A stretch of 6,957 bases of DNA from DASXMX01 sp036794395 (GCA_036794395.1 DAIRGS010000368.1:1-6957), one strand, 5' to 3'. Positions 1 to 5,463 are shown, counted from the stretch's first letter. Notes: generated from the sequence alone by a model not told the origin. Made by a program: numbers and translations.

Positions 1-47
1 AAGGAAAGTTGGTTTCCCCACATCCCACCCGTCGCCCGGTCGCCGAG

Positions 48-95
48 CGAAACGGGGACGCAGCTAGTTTATAAACTAGCTGCGTCCCCGTTTCG
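48..95. repeat. Perfect 48-bp palindrome
   Basis: Each arm is 24 bp, running from CGAAACGGGGACGCAG at the outside to CTAGTTTA at the centre. The arms are fully complementary with no spacer, and the centre lies between positions 71 and 72. Beyond the arms the symmetry continues weakly (one G·T pair, then A-T and G-C at 45-46 and 97-98). As RNA it would fold into a very stable hairpin, followed by a T-rich stretch (96-101), so it could end transcription entering from the left. The GGGGACGC ends and CTAG core resemble REP-like palindromes linked to REP-associated (IS200-like) transposases, but that is an inference from memory. No transposase gene is visible in the window. Confidence 0.9.
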
Positions 96-181
96 TTCTT
101 TACTCATGGGGATCGGACTACGCCGGAGATGGTGTTGGAGAAGGTGAAGGCAGTGGACAATGGATGAAGGGGGGGAAATCG

Positions 182-195
182 AATGACGAATGACG
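182..195. repeat. Two-copy 7-bp tandem repeat
   Basis: AATGACG occurs twice in a row and is followed by a partial third unit (AAG). It lies in the non-coding leader region before hisI. Short AATGACGA-type tandem runs are common in the gaps of large planctomycete-like genomes, which is general knowledge and was not tested here. No function is suggested. Confidence 0.6.
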
Positions 196-220
196 AAGCG
201 GGGAGTTTGCTTTTCAAAGT

Positions 221-290
221 CGCCTGGAATTCGCCCTCACCCCGGCCCTCTCACATTCGGCAAGCTCAGTGCAGGCCCGGGGGGAGAGGG
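221..290. repeat. Dispersed GC-rich repeat, copy 1
   Basis: The left part (221-252) contains CGCCTGG, TCGCCCTCA and CCCCGG followed by CCCTCTC. A near-identical block lies at 6839-6871 in the same orientation. CCCTCTC (246-252) is complementary to GAGAGGG (284-290), so the whole stretch could fold into a loose hairpin. CCCTCACCCCGGCCCTCTCCC-type elements are widespread non-coding repeats in many bacterial genomes. This copy lacks the usual compact hairpin, having an unrelated central stretch between the arms. Confidence 0.75.
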
Positions 291-370
291 GGAAATACTT
301 GGGAGTGGCGCGGGGTGGTTCATTGCGGGGGATCGTGCTTGGCATCGTTGGGCAGGCATCGGCCCATCTC

Positions 371-418
371 CTTGTCTCCTTGTCTCCAAGTCTGCTTGTG
401 TGCTTGTCTGCTGGTCTG
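371..418. repeat. Six-unit 8-bp tandem array
   Basis: Six consecutive units follow the consensus CTTGTCTS: CTTGTCTC, CTTGTCTC, CAAGTCTG, CTTGTGTG, CTTGTCTG and CTGGTCTG. The preceding 8 bp (CCCATCTC) may be a decayed seventh unit. The array ends 39 bp before the hisI start codon, so it would lie in the hisI leader or promoter region. The unit length is 8, so the array does not keep a reading frame, which supports a non-coding role. Confidence 0.8.
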
Positions 419-457
419 GATTTGACTTCACCCCCCTCCCCCCCGAAAACTGATGGC

Positions 458-850
458 ATGGACGCGCAGCTTCAAGGGCTTAAGTTTGATTCGCAGGGGC
501 TTATACCGGCGATTGTTCAGGACCATGCGACGCATGAAGTGCTGATGATGGCGTGGATGAATGCGACATCGCTGGCCAAGACGATTGAGACGGGCAAGAC
601 GCATTTTTTCAGCCGGAGCCGCAACAAGCTTTGGCTGAAGGGGGAGAGCTCGGGGCACGTTCAGCACGTGAAATCGATCCGGACGGATTGCGATCAGGAC
701 GTTTTGCTGATTGCGGTCGAGCAGATCGGGGCGGCGTGCCATGAGGGGTATGCCAGTTGTTTCTTCCGGGAACGGGATACGGGAGAGGGTAATGGTTGGA
801 AAGTGGTGGGGAAGAAGGTTTTTGAGCCGGATTCGGTGTACAAGAAGTAG
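458..850 (+). CDS. hisI: Phosphoribosyl-AMP cyclohydrolase (HisI)
   Basis: This cytosolic enzyme opens the purine ring of phosphoribosyl-AMP to give ProFAR, the third step of histidine synthesis. The 130-residue protein has the complete family signature: AWMN (32-35), FFSRSRNKLWLKGESSGH (50-67), DCDQD (77-81) and ACHEGYASC (93-101). Known family roles are Zn binding by C78, C94 and C101, and Mg binding by the DCDxD aspartates. The length fits the single-domain form without a HisE fusion. The ATG at 458 was chosen because the frame upstream of it runs through tandem repeats and a C-rich tract. No Shine-Dalgarno sequence is visible before this ATG. The stop codon lies 2 bp before the potassium transporter start, so the two are probably co-transcribed. 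No other his genes are present in the window. Confidence 0.96.
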   Translation: MDAQLQGLKFDSQGLIPAIVQDHATHEVLMMAWMNATSLAKTIETGKTHFFSRSRNKLWLKGESSGHVQHVKSIRTDCDQDVLLIAVEQIGAACHEGYASCFFRERDTGEGNGWKVVGKKVFEPDSVYKK

Positions 851-852
851 CG

Positions 853-2136
853 ATGGCCCGGACCCAATCGCAGCGGAAGAATGTTCGAAGCAGTGGGAAC
901 GCAATGACCGAGGCGCTTGAAGCGCCGCCGGTGCGGCGTCGCGTGCCGGGGGTGGTGGGGTTGGTGCTGGGGGTCTGGTTCGTTGCGATTGTTCTGGCGG
1001 CGATGATTGTGCGGCTGCCGGGCGTGGTGCCGAGCGGGAATGAGACGACCTGGGACCGGGCGGTGTTTACGTCGGTGAGCGCGGCGACGCTGACGGGATT
1101 TCAGCAGAGCATGGGGGTGAGGGAGATGGCGGCGGCGGGAATGGGCGGGCCGGTGGTGTTGTTTTTGTTGACGCTGCTGGGGACGTTCGTGAGTTTGTTT
1201 GTGGGAGGGTTGGCGGGGGCGAGGATTCTGCGGACGGGGCACTCAGCTAAACAGATTGCGATCGCGGCTCTAACGGCGCAGGCACTGGCGACGTTAGGCG
1301 GTGCGGCGGCGCTGCTGGGATCGGCGGGCGATGCGTTTGAGGCGCTGTTTCAGGCGGCAAGCGCGTTTGGCAACAGCGGGCTTTGGCTGGGGGCGTATCC
1401 GACGACAACGGGGCCGATCACACATGCGATATTGCTGCCGCTGGCGATGTTGGGCGGGCTGGGGTTGCCGGTGTTGATTGAGTTGAGTAACTGGGTGTTC
1501 GGGAAGAATGAGCTTTCGCGGAATTCGCGGGTTGTGCTGAAGCTGACCGCGATAGCCTACCTGGGCGGGTTTGTTTTACTGATGCTCGGGCAACTCTCGG
1601 CGGCGCGGAGCGGCGGATGGGCGGCGTGGCGCAGCACCCTGGCATCGTGTACAAGCATGGCAGTGAATGCGCGAACGGCGGGGATTCCGGTGCAGTCGCC
1701 GGCGGCGTTTACGGCGGCGGGACAGTGGATTCTGATGGCGCTGATGGGGGTCGGCGCATCGTCAGCGGGAACGGCGGGAGGAATCAAGCTTACCACGGTT
1801 TGGCATCTGGTGCGGGGGACGCGCGATTTGCTGGGGGGAAAAGCTCCGCAGCGCATGTGCGGAATTGCGATCGTTTGGATTGGGTTCTATGGGATTGCGC
1901 TATTTGTGGGGATGGTGCTGCTGGCGGCTTGCGAATCGGCGGCGGCGAGCGACCGGCTGCTGTTCATGGCGATCAGCGCTCTATCCAACGTGGGGCTGTC
2001 GCATGATCCGATTTCGATGACTGGGCCGGGATTGATTGTGATGTCGGGGTTAATGCTGGTGGGGAGAGTGGCGCCGCTGGCGGTGTTGTGGTGGACGGCT
2101 ACGATTGTAGATGAGGTGGACGTGGTGGTGGGGTAG
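853..2136 (+). CDS. trkH: TrkH/KtrB-family potassium transporter subunit
   Basis: This is an inner-membrane K+ (or K+/Na+) translocating subunit of 427 residues. All four pore-loop glycines of the family can be placed: TLTGF (79-83, G82), AFGNSGL (171-177, G176), VNARTAGI (271-278, G277) and SNVGL (378-382, G381). After the third pore loop comes the family's ASSAGTAGGIK segment (302-312), the flexible region that gates the pore. GRVAPL (404-409) matches the conserved GRxGPL at the end of the last helix. The size is nearer KtrB than the longer TrkH. Start choice is uncertain: ATG at 853 is 2 bp after hisI, while ATG at 904 (GTGGGAA just upstream) would give 410 residues and still keep every membrane helix. 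Such transporters normally need a cytosolic TrkA/KtrA (RCK) regulator. None is encoded in the window. Confidence 0.93.
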   Translation: MARTQSQRKNVRSSGNAMTEALEAPPVRRRVPGVVGLVLGVWFVAIVLAAMIVRLPGVVPSGNETTWDRAVFTSVSAATLTGFQQSMGVREMAAAGMGGPVVLFLLTLLGTFVSLFVGGLAGARILRTGHSAKQIAIAALTAQALATLGGAAALLGSAGDAFEALFQAASAFGNSGLWLGAYPTTTGPITHAILLPLAMLGGLGLPVLIELSNWVFGKNELSRNSRVVLKLTAIAYLGGFVLLMLGQLSAARSGGWAAWRSTLASCTSMAVNARTAGIPVQSPAAFTAAGQWILMALMGVGASSAGTAGGIKLTTVWHLVRGTRDLLGGKAPQRMCGIAIVWIGFYGIALFVGMVLLAACESAAASDRLLFMAISALSNVGLSHDPISMTGPGLIVMSGLMLVGRVAPLAVLWWTATIVDEVDVVVG

Positions 2137-2180
2137 TGTGGCTCGAATTGTTCATCGTGGAGAATTCAAATTCAGTTTGG

Positions 2181-2220
2181 CCACAGATGAACACAGATGA
2201 ACACAGATGGACACAGATAA
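2181..2220. repeat. Four-unit 10-bp tandem repeat
   Basis: The units are CCACAGATGA, ACACAGATGA, ACACAGATGG and ACACAGATAA, four copies with one or two changes each. This is the CCACAGATGAACACAGATG-type repeat that is often seen dispersed between genes of planctomycetes and other large environmental genomes (from memory). It starts 45 bp after the transporter stop codon. It can be read as protein on both strands, but no real gene is indicated. Confidence 0.85.
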
Positions 2221-2243
2221 AGAACGAGATTGAGAAACAGGAT

Positions 2244-2327
2244 TTGTCATCCTGGGCAATAGCAAAGGATTTGATGTGGGGGAACCACTCTAATACCAAG
2301 ATCCTTCGCTTCGCTCCAGGATGACAA
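2244..2327. repeat. Imperfect inverted repeat, 27-bp arms
   Basis: The left arm (2244-2270) begins TTGTCATCCTGG and the right arm (2301-2327) ends CCAGGATGACAA. The arms match at 21 of 27 positions, with the outer 12 bp perfect, around a 30-nt spacer. GTCATCCTG...GCGAAGCGAAGGATCTT elements are a common dispersed repeat family in bacteria. The right arm keeps that classic form, while the left arm is decayed in its inner half. It could act as a bidirectional hairpin between the convergent transporter and M56 genes, but it lacks a T-tract. Confidence 0.8.
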
Positions 2328-2363
2328 GGTCGAGGATTCACCAGAGCAACTTCAACTGAGTTC

Positions 2364-2441
2364 ATCGCAATTCTTCTTCTCTGCGATCTCTCTTCGAGCC
2401 TGAGCCTCAGAGCCGAAGGCCGCGCCTCTGCGGTGAATCCG
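2364..2441 (-). repeat. Decayed CCGCAGAGGCGC-type dispersed repeat
   Basis: Read on the - strand, the stretch contains GGATTCACCGCAGAGGCGC and further on AGAGAGATCGCAGAGAAGAAG. This resembles the CCGCAGAGGCGCAGAGAACGCAGAG-type intergenic repeat common in planctomycete-like genomes, interrupted here by unrelated bases. A 6-bp hairpin with a TTTT loop (AATCCG/CGGATT, 2436-2451) overlaps its edge. Identification as a repeat family is from memory. Confidence 0.45.
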
Positions 2442-2464
2442 TTTTCGGATTTGCGCGCAAAGAA

Positions 2465-2500
2465 GTGGCGGAGCCGACGCGGATGCGTCTGCCCCGCCAC
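2465..2500 (-). terminator. Hairpin after the M56 gene, possible terminator
   Basis: Arms 2465-2480 and 2485-2500 pair at 14 of 16 positions around the 4-nt loop GGAT. The hairpin begins 21 bp past the M56 stop codon on the - strand and is followed there by TTCTTT, a weak T-run. The position suits termination of the repressor-peptidase operon. The stem also resembles a dispersed repeat (GTGGCGGGGCAGACGC), so it may be another repeat that happens to serve this end. Confidence 0.5.
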
Positions 2501-2521
2501 GGGCGGATGACTGTGGGTGGG

Positions 2522-4423
2522 CTACTTCTCCTGGAAATCGAAGTTTCTGGGGGTGGGCTGGCCGGATTGGGTGGTTTGCTTTTTCATCTGGCGGAGTTGG
2601 GTGATCATTTCGTTGAGCTGCTTTTCCATCTGATCGAGACGGCGTTCCATGGCATCGCTGGAACCGGCATCGCCCTGCTGGCGAGTTCCGGCGGCAGCGC
2701 GAATCTTGGCGCCGGCGCGGACGACGTCGTCGGTATTGGTGCGAACGTCGATACGCCGTTCCGCGCGGGTGATGGGTTTCTGATCGGTTTGCGACCTGAA
2801 GAACGTGCGAGCGCGGGGGTCGTTTTGGTCCTGATTGACGTTCTGCTGGTCGCGCATGGCGCTGAGCCGATCGAGCGCGGCTCTCTTCTGGTCCTCGGCG
2901 GCGTTTTGCTGGTCGCGGGCCGCGTTCTGCTGGTCTCTACGCGCGTTCTCGCGATCCCGGGCGGCCTGGGCCATGGCTTTGGCGCGTTCTTTCTGAGCCT
3001 CGGCCATCGCTTTAGATCGCTCCTTCTGGGCTTCGGTAAGCGCTTTGGAGCGGGCATTGTCGGCATCAGCGCGGGAGTAGTTGCGCTGAATATCGTTCAA
3101 ATGGCGCTCGGCGTTTCGGAGCTGTTCGCGGAGCTTGGTGACTTCGGCGCGGGCTTGGTCGAGTTCGGCGCGGTTCTGAGTGGACCTTGGATCGGCTTCC
3201 TCGGCTTCGGAAGACGTGGGGACGGGGGCGATTAGGATATTCGCCTTGGGCGATTCCGGCGCGGCGGGCGCGACTGGGGCAACGGGCGCGATCGATTCAA
3301 TCTGAGCCGGGGGACTGAGCGGAGCCGGGGGGACGAGCGGAGTCTCCTGGGCGAAGCTGGGGGCGAGGGGAAGCAGCAGGCCGGCAAATGAGCAGACGGC
3401 CGCGAGGCCTGGACGACTCAGCGCCCGGCGGGCGCTTTGCTGGTTGATCATGACAAGTCTCCTTCTGAGGTCCGTGAACTGGCCCATGCCGCTGGCCAAC
3501 ACTGGCAATGACGGACGGGTGAGTGAAATGAAATCAACGGTTTCGATAAGAGCCGAAGCGTAGCTGCGGGCGAGGCGCGGGAGCGTCCAGACGACCCATG
3601 CATCGCAGCATTGTTCGCTGGATTCGCGAAGCTGGGAGCGCGACAGCCAGACTGCCGGGTGCCACCAATAGATGATGGTGGCGAGTAGTTCGAGGCGGCG
3701 AACCCAGTGGTCGCCGTGCCGGAGGTGGGCCAGTTCGTGTACCAGAACGGTGTCCTGCTGGGCCTCGTCGAGGCGCGACCAGAGCGAGGCGGGAAGAATG
3801 ATGCGGGGACGCAAGCCGATCGCGCAGAGCATGGGGGGCACCGGGCCGCGAACGAAGGCGACTTCGGGACACCGGCCCAAGGACATTGAACGGGAAAGGT
3901 GGAGAGCGCGCTGGCGGATGGCGAGGGGAGCGGGAACGCTATGGGATAGTAACCGGCGGATGCGGAGCGTTGAGCGGAGAATGAGGGCGAAATAAACGAT
4001 TGCGCCGGTGAGCCAGAGGAGGCAGAGAATAGCGGGCCAGGAAAGTTGGGGGATTTTTGGATTGGTTGCTGAAACTGGCGGAACCACGACGGGCCAAATC
4101 GGCGCGGGCGCGGGAGTCACGAGTTCGGGGCCGAAAGTTGAGGGCTCATCGATGTCGAGAGGTTCGTCGGAGATGGGGGTGATTTCGGCGATGGCAAAAG
4201 GCGTAGTATGTGTATTCGACAGGCTGGCAACCGGTGTGGCGGGCCACCCGATCGGAATCGTCCAGATGGGTGGCGTTAGAAGTTTGAGCAGGACGAGGAT
4301 CCACAGGGCGCGGGTGAGGGGCGGGTGGCGGAAAATACGCGAAATAGTTGCAGCCACGAGGGCAAGGCCCAGAGCCGCGACGGCGTTGCTGAGGACAAAT
4401 TGGAGCGCGCGGTCGAGTGGCAT
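2522..4423 (-). CDS. M56 (BlaR1-type) membrane metallopeptidase with coiled-coil tail
   Basis: A 633-residue membrane peptidase. Likely helices are at about 8-30, 35-57 and 129-149. The zinc site is HELAH (H229, E230, H233), and the ESSEQCCD segment supplies the probable third ligand E270. A further helix lies at about 338-358. The rest is extracytoplasmic: proline/alanine-rich 361-405, then a long charged helix from about 415 to 530, then 595-617 again coil-like. In BlaR1 proteins the peptidase relays a sensed signal to destroy the BlaI repressor. The beta-lactam-binding domain is absent here, so the ligand is unknown. The ATG at 4423 is preferred over one at 4471: it has AAGGA 5 nt upstream (4429-4433), lies 1 nt after the repressor stop, and begins right at the first helix. 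This arrangement suggests coupled translation. No other protease function is implied. Confidence 0.9.
   Translation of the reverse strand: MPLDRALQFVLSNAVAALGLALVAATISRIFRHPPLTRALWILVLLKLLTPPIWTIPIGWPATPVASLSNTHTTPFAIAEITPISDEPLDIDEPSTFGPELVTPAPAPIWPVVVPPVSATNPKIPQLSWPAILCLLWLTGAIVYFALILRSTLRIRRLLSHSVPAPLAIRQRALHLSRSMSLGRCPEVAFVRGPVPPMLCAIGLRPRIILPASLWSRLDEAQQDTVLVHELAHLRHGDHWVRRLELLATIIYWWHPAVWLSRSQLRESSEQCCDAWVVWTLPRLARSYASALIETVDFISLTRPSLPVLASGMGQFTDLRRRLVMINQQSARRALSRPGLAAVCSFAGLLLPLAPSFAQETPLVPPAPLSPPAQIESIAPVAPVAPAAPESPKANILIAPVPTSSEAEEADPRSTQNRAELDQARAEVTKLREQLRNAERHLNDIQRNYSRADADNARSKALTEAQKERSKAMAEAQKERAKAMAQAARDRENARRDQQNAARDQQNAAEDQKRAALDRLSAMRDQQNVNQDQNDPRARTFFRSQTDQKPITRAERRIDVRTNTDDVVRAGAKIRAAAGTRQQGDAGSSDAMERRLDQMEKQLNEMITQLRQMKKQTTQSGQPTPRNFDFQEK
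2834..3046 (-). repeat. 11-residue then 7-residue repeats in M56 tail
   Basis: Residues 460-492 are three 11-residue units (KALTEAQKERS, KAMAEAQKERA, KAMAQAARDRE). Residues 496-530 are five 7-residue units (RDQQNAA, RDQQNAA, EDQKRAA, LDRLSAM, RDQQNVN). The DNA also repeats, notably the CTGCTGGTC-type codon blocks between about 2834 and 2940. Such periods fit a long alpha-helical rod that passes from an 11-residue to a 7-residue coil repeat. Copy number may vary between related strains. Confidence 0.8.
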
Positions 4424-4424
4424 A

Positions 4425-4835
4425 TCAGTCCTTGCGATCACGCCGGCTTTTGGGGATTGGGGTCGAGTCATCGAGCAGGGCGCGGAGGGCCTTACGTTCG
4501 GCGGAGGTCAGGGGCTTTGATTTTCCGAGCAAGCCGAAGATGGGAGCGAAGGAGCCTTCGCAGAATTTTTCCGCAAGGGCTTCGAGCCCGCGGCCAACCA
4601 GATCCTCACGCCCAACGGCGGCGGTAAAGACATGGATAAACACGCTGCGATCTCGCAGAACCAAGCCTTTGTTTCCCATGCGATCAAGCTGCTTTTTGAC
4701 GGTGGCGTAGGTGGAGGCGTCGTTTTGGGGGTGGAGGGCGTCAGTGAGCTGGCGAATGTTTTGCGGGCCGTCCTTCCAGAGGCACTGGAGGATGGCAAGC
4801 TCGGCTTCGGTAACGTCCTGGGGTTCACGGGGCAT
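4425..4835 (-). CDS. BlaI/MecI/CopY-family repressor
   Basis: A 136-residue DNA-binding repressor. A winged helix-turn-helix fills residues 8-72: VTEAELAILQCLW (8-20) is the typical first helix, and YATVKKQLDRMGNKGLV (43-59) covers the recognition helix and the start of the wing. The C-terminal part (about 75-122) is the likely dimerisation region, which in BlaI is cut on induction. The cleavage site could not be placed. The ATG at 4835 has GAGG nine nt upstream. A longer form from a TTG at 4868 is rejected because that codon falls in the -10 box. The gene is followed after 1 nt by the M56 gene, the usual repressor-sensor pairing. It probably represses its own promoter through the overlapping operator. 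Confidence 0.93.
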   Translation of the reverse strand: MPREPQDVTEAELAILQCLWKDGPQNIRQLTDALHPQNDASTYATVKKQLDRMGNKGLVLRDRSVFIHVFTAAVGREDLVGRGLEALAEKFCEGSFAPIFGLLGKSKPLTSAERKALRALLDDSTPIPKSRRDRKD

Positions 4836-4861
4836 ACGAAATGGCCTCAAAGAGTCGTTTT

Positions 4862-4887
4862 GTCTCAATTGTGAGACGCTACGTCTC
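4862..4887. promoter_or_regulatory. Operator: three alternating GTCTC half-sites
   Basis: GTCTCA (4862-4867) and TGAGAC (4872-4877) form a perfect inverted repeat with a 4-bp spacer. GAGACG (4873-4878) and CGTCTC (4882-4887) form a second one with a 3-bp spacer, sharing the middle half-site. They cover most of the promoter spacer and all of the -10 box of the repressor gene, exactly where a BlaI-family dimer would block RNA polymerase. The half-site differs from the classical TACA/TGTA of BlaI/MecI, so assignment to this repressor rests on position. Confidence 0.75.
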
Positions 4888-4896
4888 TTTTGTCAA
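4868..4896 (-). promoter_or_regulatory. Sigma-70-type promoter of the repressor-M56 operon
   Basis: On the - strand, TTGACA (4896-4891) is a perfect -35 box, followed by exactly 17 bp and CACAAT (4873-4868), a 4-of-6 match to the -10 box. Transcription would start near 4861, leaving about 26 nt before the ATG at 4835. The overlap with the inverted repeats strengthens the call. Confidence 0.75.
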
Positions 4897-5101
4897 ACCA
4901 ACCGCCCTGTCTTCCGGCTGCGGGTTTGCGGAGTAGACGGTTGGGGCGAAGAGAATCTAACAAGGGTGACGAGGATTTGACCGAATGGAGGGATGGGAAC
5001 GCTGGGCCGGGCGCCTGAGTTAGGTTGTATGCGGGGGGCGAGCGAACGAATATAGGGTGGGCCGCGTCGTCGCGTAATTTTGATTGATAATGGAGATGGG
5101 T
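4888..5101. other. Divergent intergenic region
   Basis: This separates the leftward repressor operon from the rightward SMR-like gene. Beyond the repressor promoter it shows only a 7-bp inverted repeat (CCAACCG 4898-4904, CGGTTGG 4938-4944), just upstream of the -35 box. No convincing promoter for the SMR-like gene was found; TATAGG at 5051-5056 has no -35 partner at normal spacing. No RNA gene was recognised. Confidence 0.5.
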
Positions 5102-5419
5102 ATGCCGTTGATCGCTTGGTTCACGTTCGTCGCATCCGCAGTTCTTGAAGTAGCGGGGGATGCAATGATCCGGCGGGGGTTGCGGTCACGGGGATTCATG
5201 TTCATCGCGGCGGGTTTTATTTCGCTTGGGTGCTATGGGCTCGTAGTAAATTCGGTGAAGTGGGATTTTTCGAAGCTGCTTGGGGTCTATGTGGCGGTGT
5301 TTGCGGTGGTCAGCATTCTTGCGGGACGATTTGTGTTTGGGGAAGTGATCGCAGTATCGACGTGGGTGGGGTTGGGGGTGATTGTGGTTGGTGGGTTTAT
5401 TATTCAGTTTGGACATTAG
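5102..5419 (+). CDS. SMR/EmrE-like four-helix membrane protein
   Basis: A 105-residue, very hydrophobic protein with four likely helices at about 2-21, 32-50, 60-77 and 84-102. Its layout matches small multidrug resistance or related small drug/metabolite transporters: a membrane glutamate in helix 1 (E16 in VLEVAGD) at the position of EmrE E14, LLGVYVAVFAVVSILAGRFVFGE (59-81) in helix 3, and a glycine-rich helix 4. Such proteins work as dimers exchanging protons for cationic compounds or act as guanidinium exporters. The substrate cannot be told here. The YAIWxG motif of helix 3 in true EmrE proteins is not kept, so this may be a distinct subfamily. The ATG at 5102 has GGAG six nt upstream; ATG 5090, ATG 5096 and TTG 5084 are in-frame alternatives. 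Confidence 0.75.
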   Translation: MPLIAWFTFVASAVLEVAGDAMIRRGLRSRGFMFIAAGFISLGCYGLVVNSVKWDFSKLLGVYVAVFAVVSILAGRFVFGEVIAVSTWVGLGVIVVGGFIIQFGH

Positions 5420-5463
5420 GGAGCGAGAGAGAATTAAGGAATCGCGGGGCGATGCGGCGTGTT

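Larger units (their letters stand above)
96..457. other. Non-coding leader region before hisI
   Basis: Apart from the repeats listed separately, this stretch contains a G-rich segment (170-178) and a C6-T-C7 tract (431-444) directly ahead of the hisI start region. Open frames here have no recognisable protein features and cross the repeats. TTGACT at 422-427 lacks a -10 partner (GAAAAC at the right distance), so the hisI promoter could not be placed. Confidence 0.5.

Noticed and set aside
3..17. Small inverted repeat GGAAA/TTTCC at the left edge
   Set aside because: Arms of 5 bp are expected by chance, and the sequence to the left is missing.
422..450. Promoter for hisI (TTGACT)
   Set aside because: At 17-bp spacing the -10 position reads GAAAAC, and the spacer is almost all C.
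269..457. Long N-terminal extension of HisI
   Set aside because: It reads through the 8-bp tandem array and the C-tract, has no family match, and HisI proteins normally start near 458.
694..1242. Open frame on the - strand opposite hisI and the transporter gene
   Set aside because: Its Arg/His/Pro-rich composition is typical of the complement of a GC-rich gene, and both opposing genes are firmly identified.
2465..3235. 256-codon open frame on the + strand, opposite the M56 gene
   Set aside because: It is leucine/glycine-rich low-complexity sequence mirroring the repeated codons of the coiled-coil tail, with no domain and the terminator hairpin inside its start.
4424..4471. Earlier ATG start for the M56 protein
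   Set aside because: It overlaps the repressor gene, has no helix or ribosome-binding signal, and the ATG at 4423 has AAGGA at good spacing.
4836..4868. Earlier TTG start for the repressor
   Set aside because: The codon falls inside the -10 box and operator, upstream of the predicted transcription start.
4898..4944. CCAACCG/CGGTTGG inverted repeat upstream of the repressor promoter
   Set aside because: A 7-bp match with a loop of about 33 nt is weak evidence and has no similarity to the operator half-sites.
5051..5091. Promoter boxes for the SMR-like gene (TATAGG, GATAAT)
   Set aside because: TATAGG has no -35 partner at normal spacing, and GATAAT overlaps the start region, so neither is convincing.
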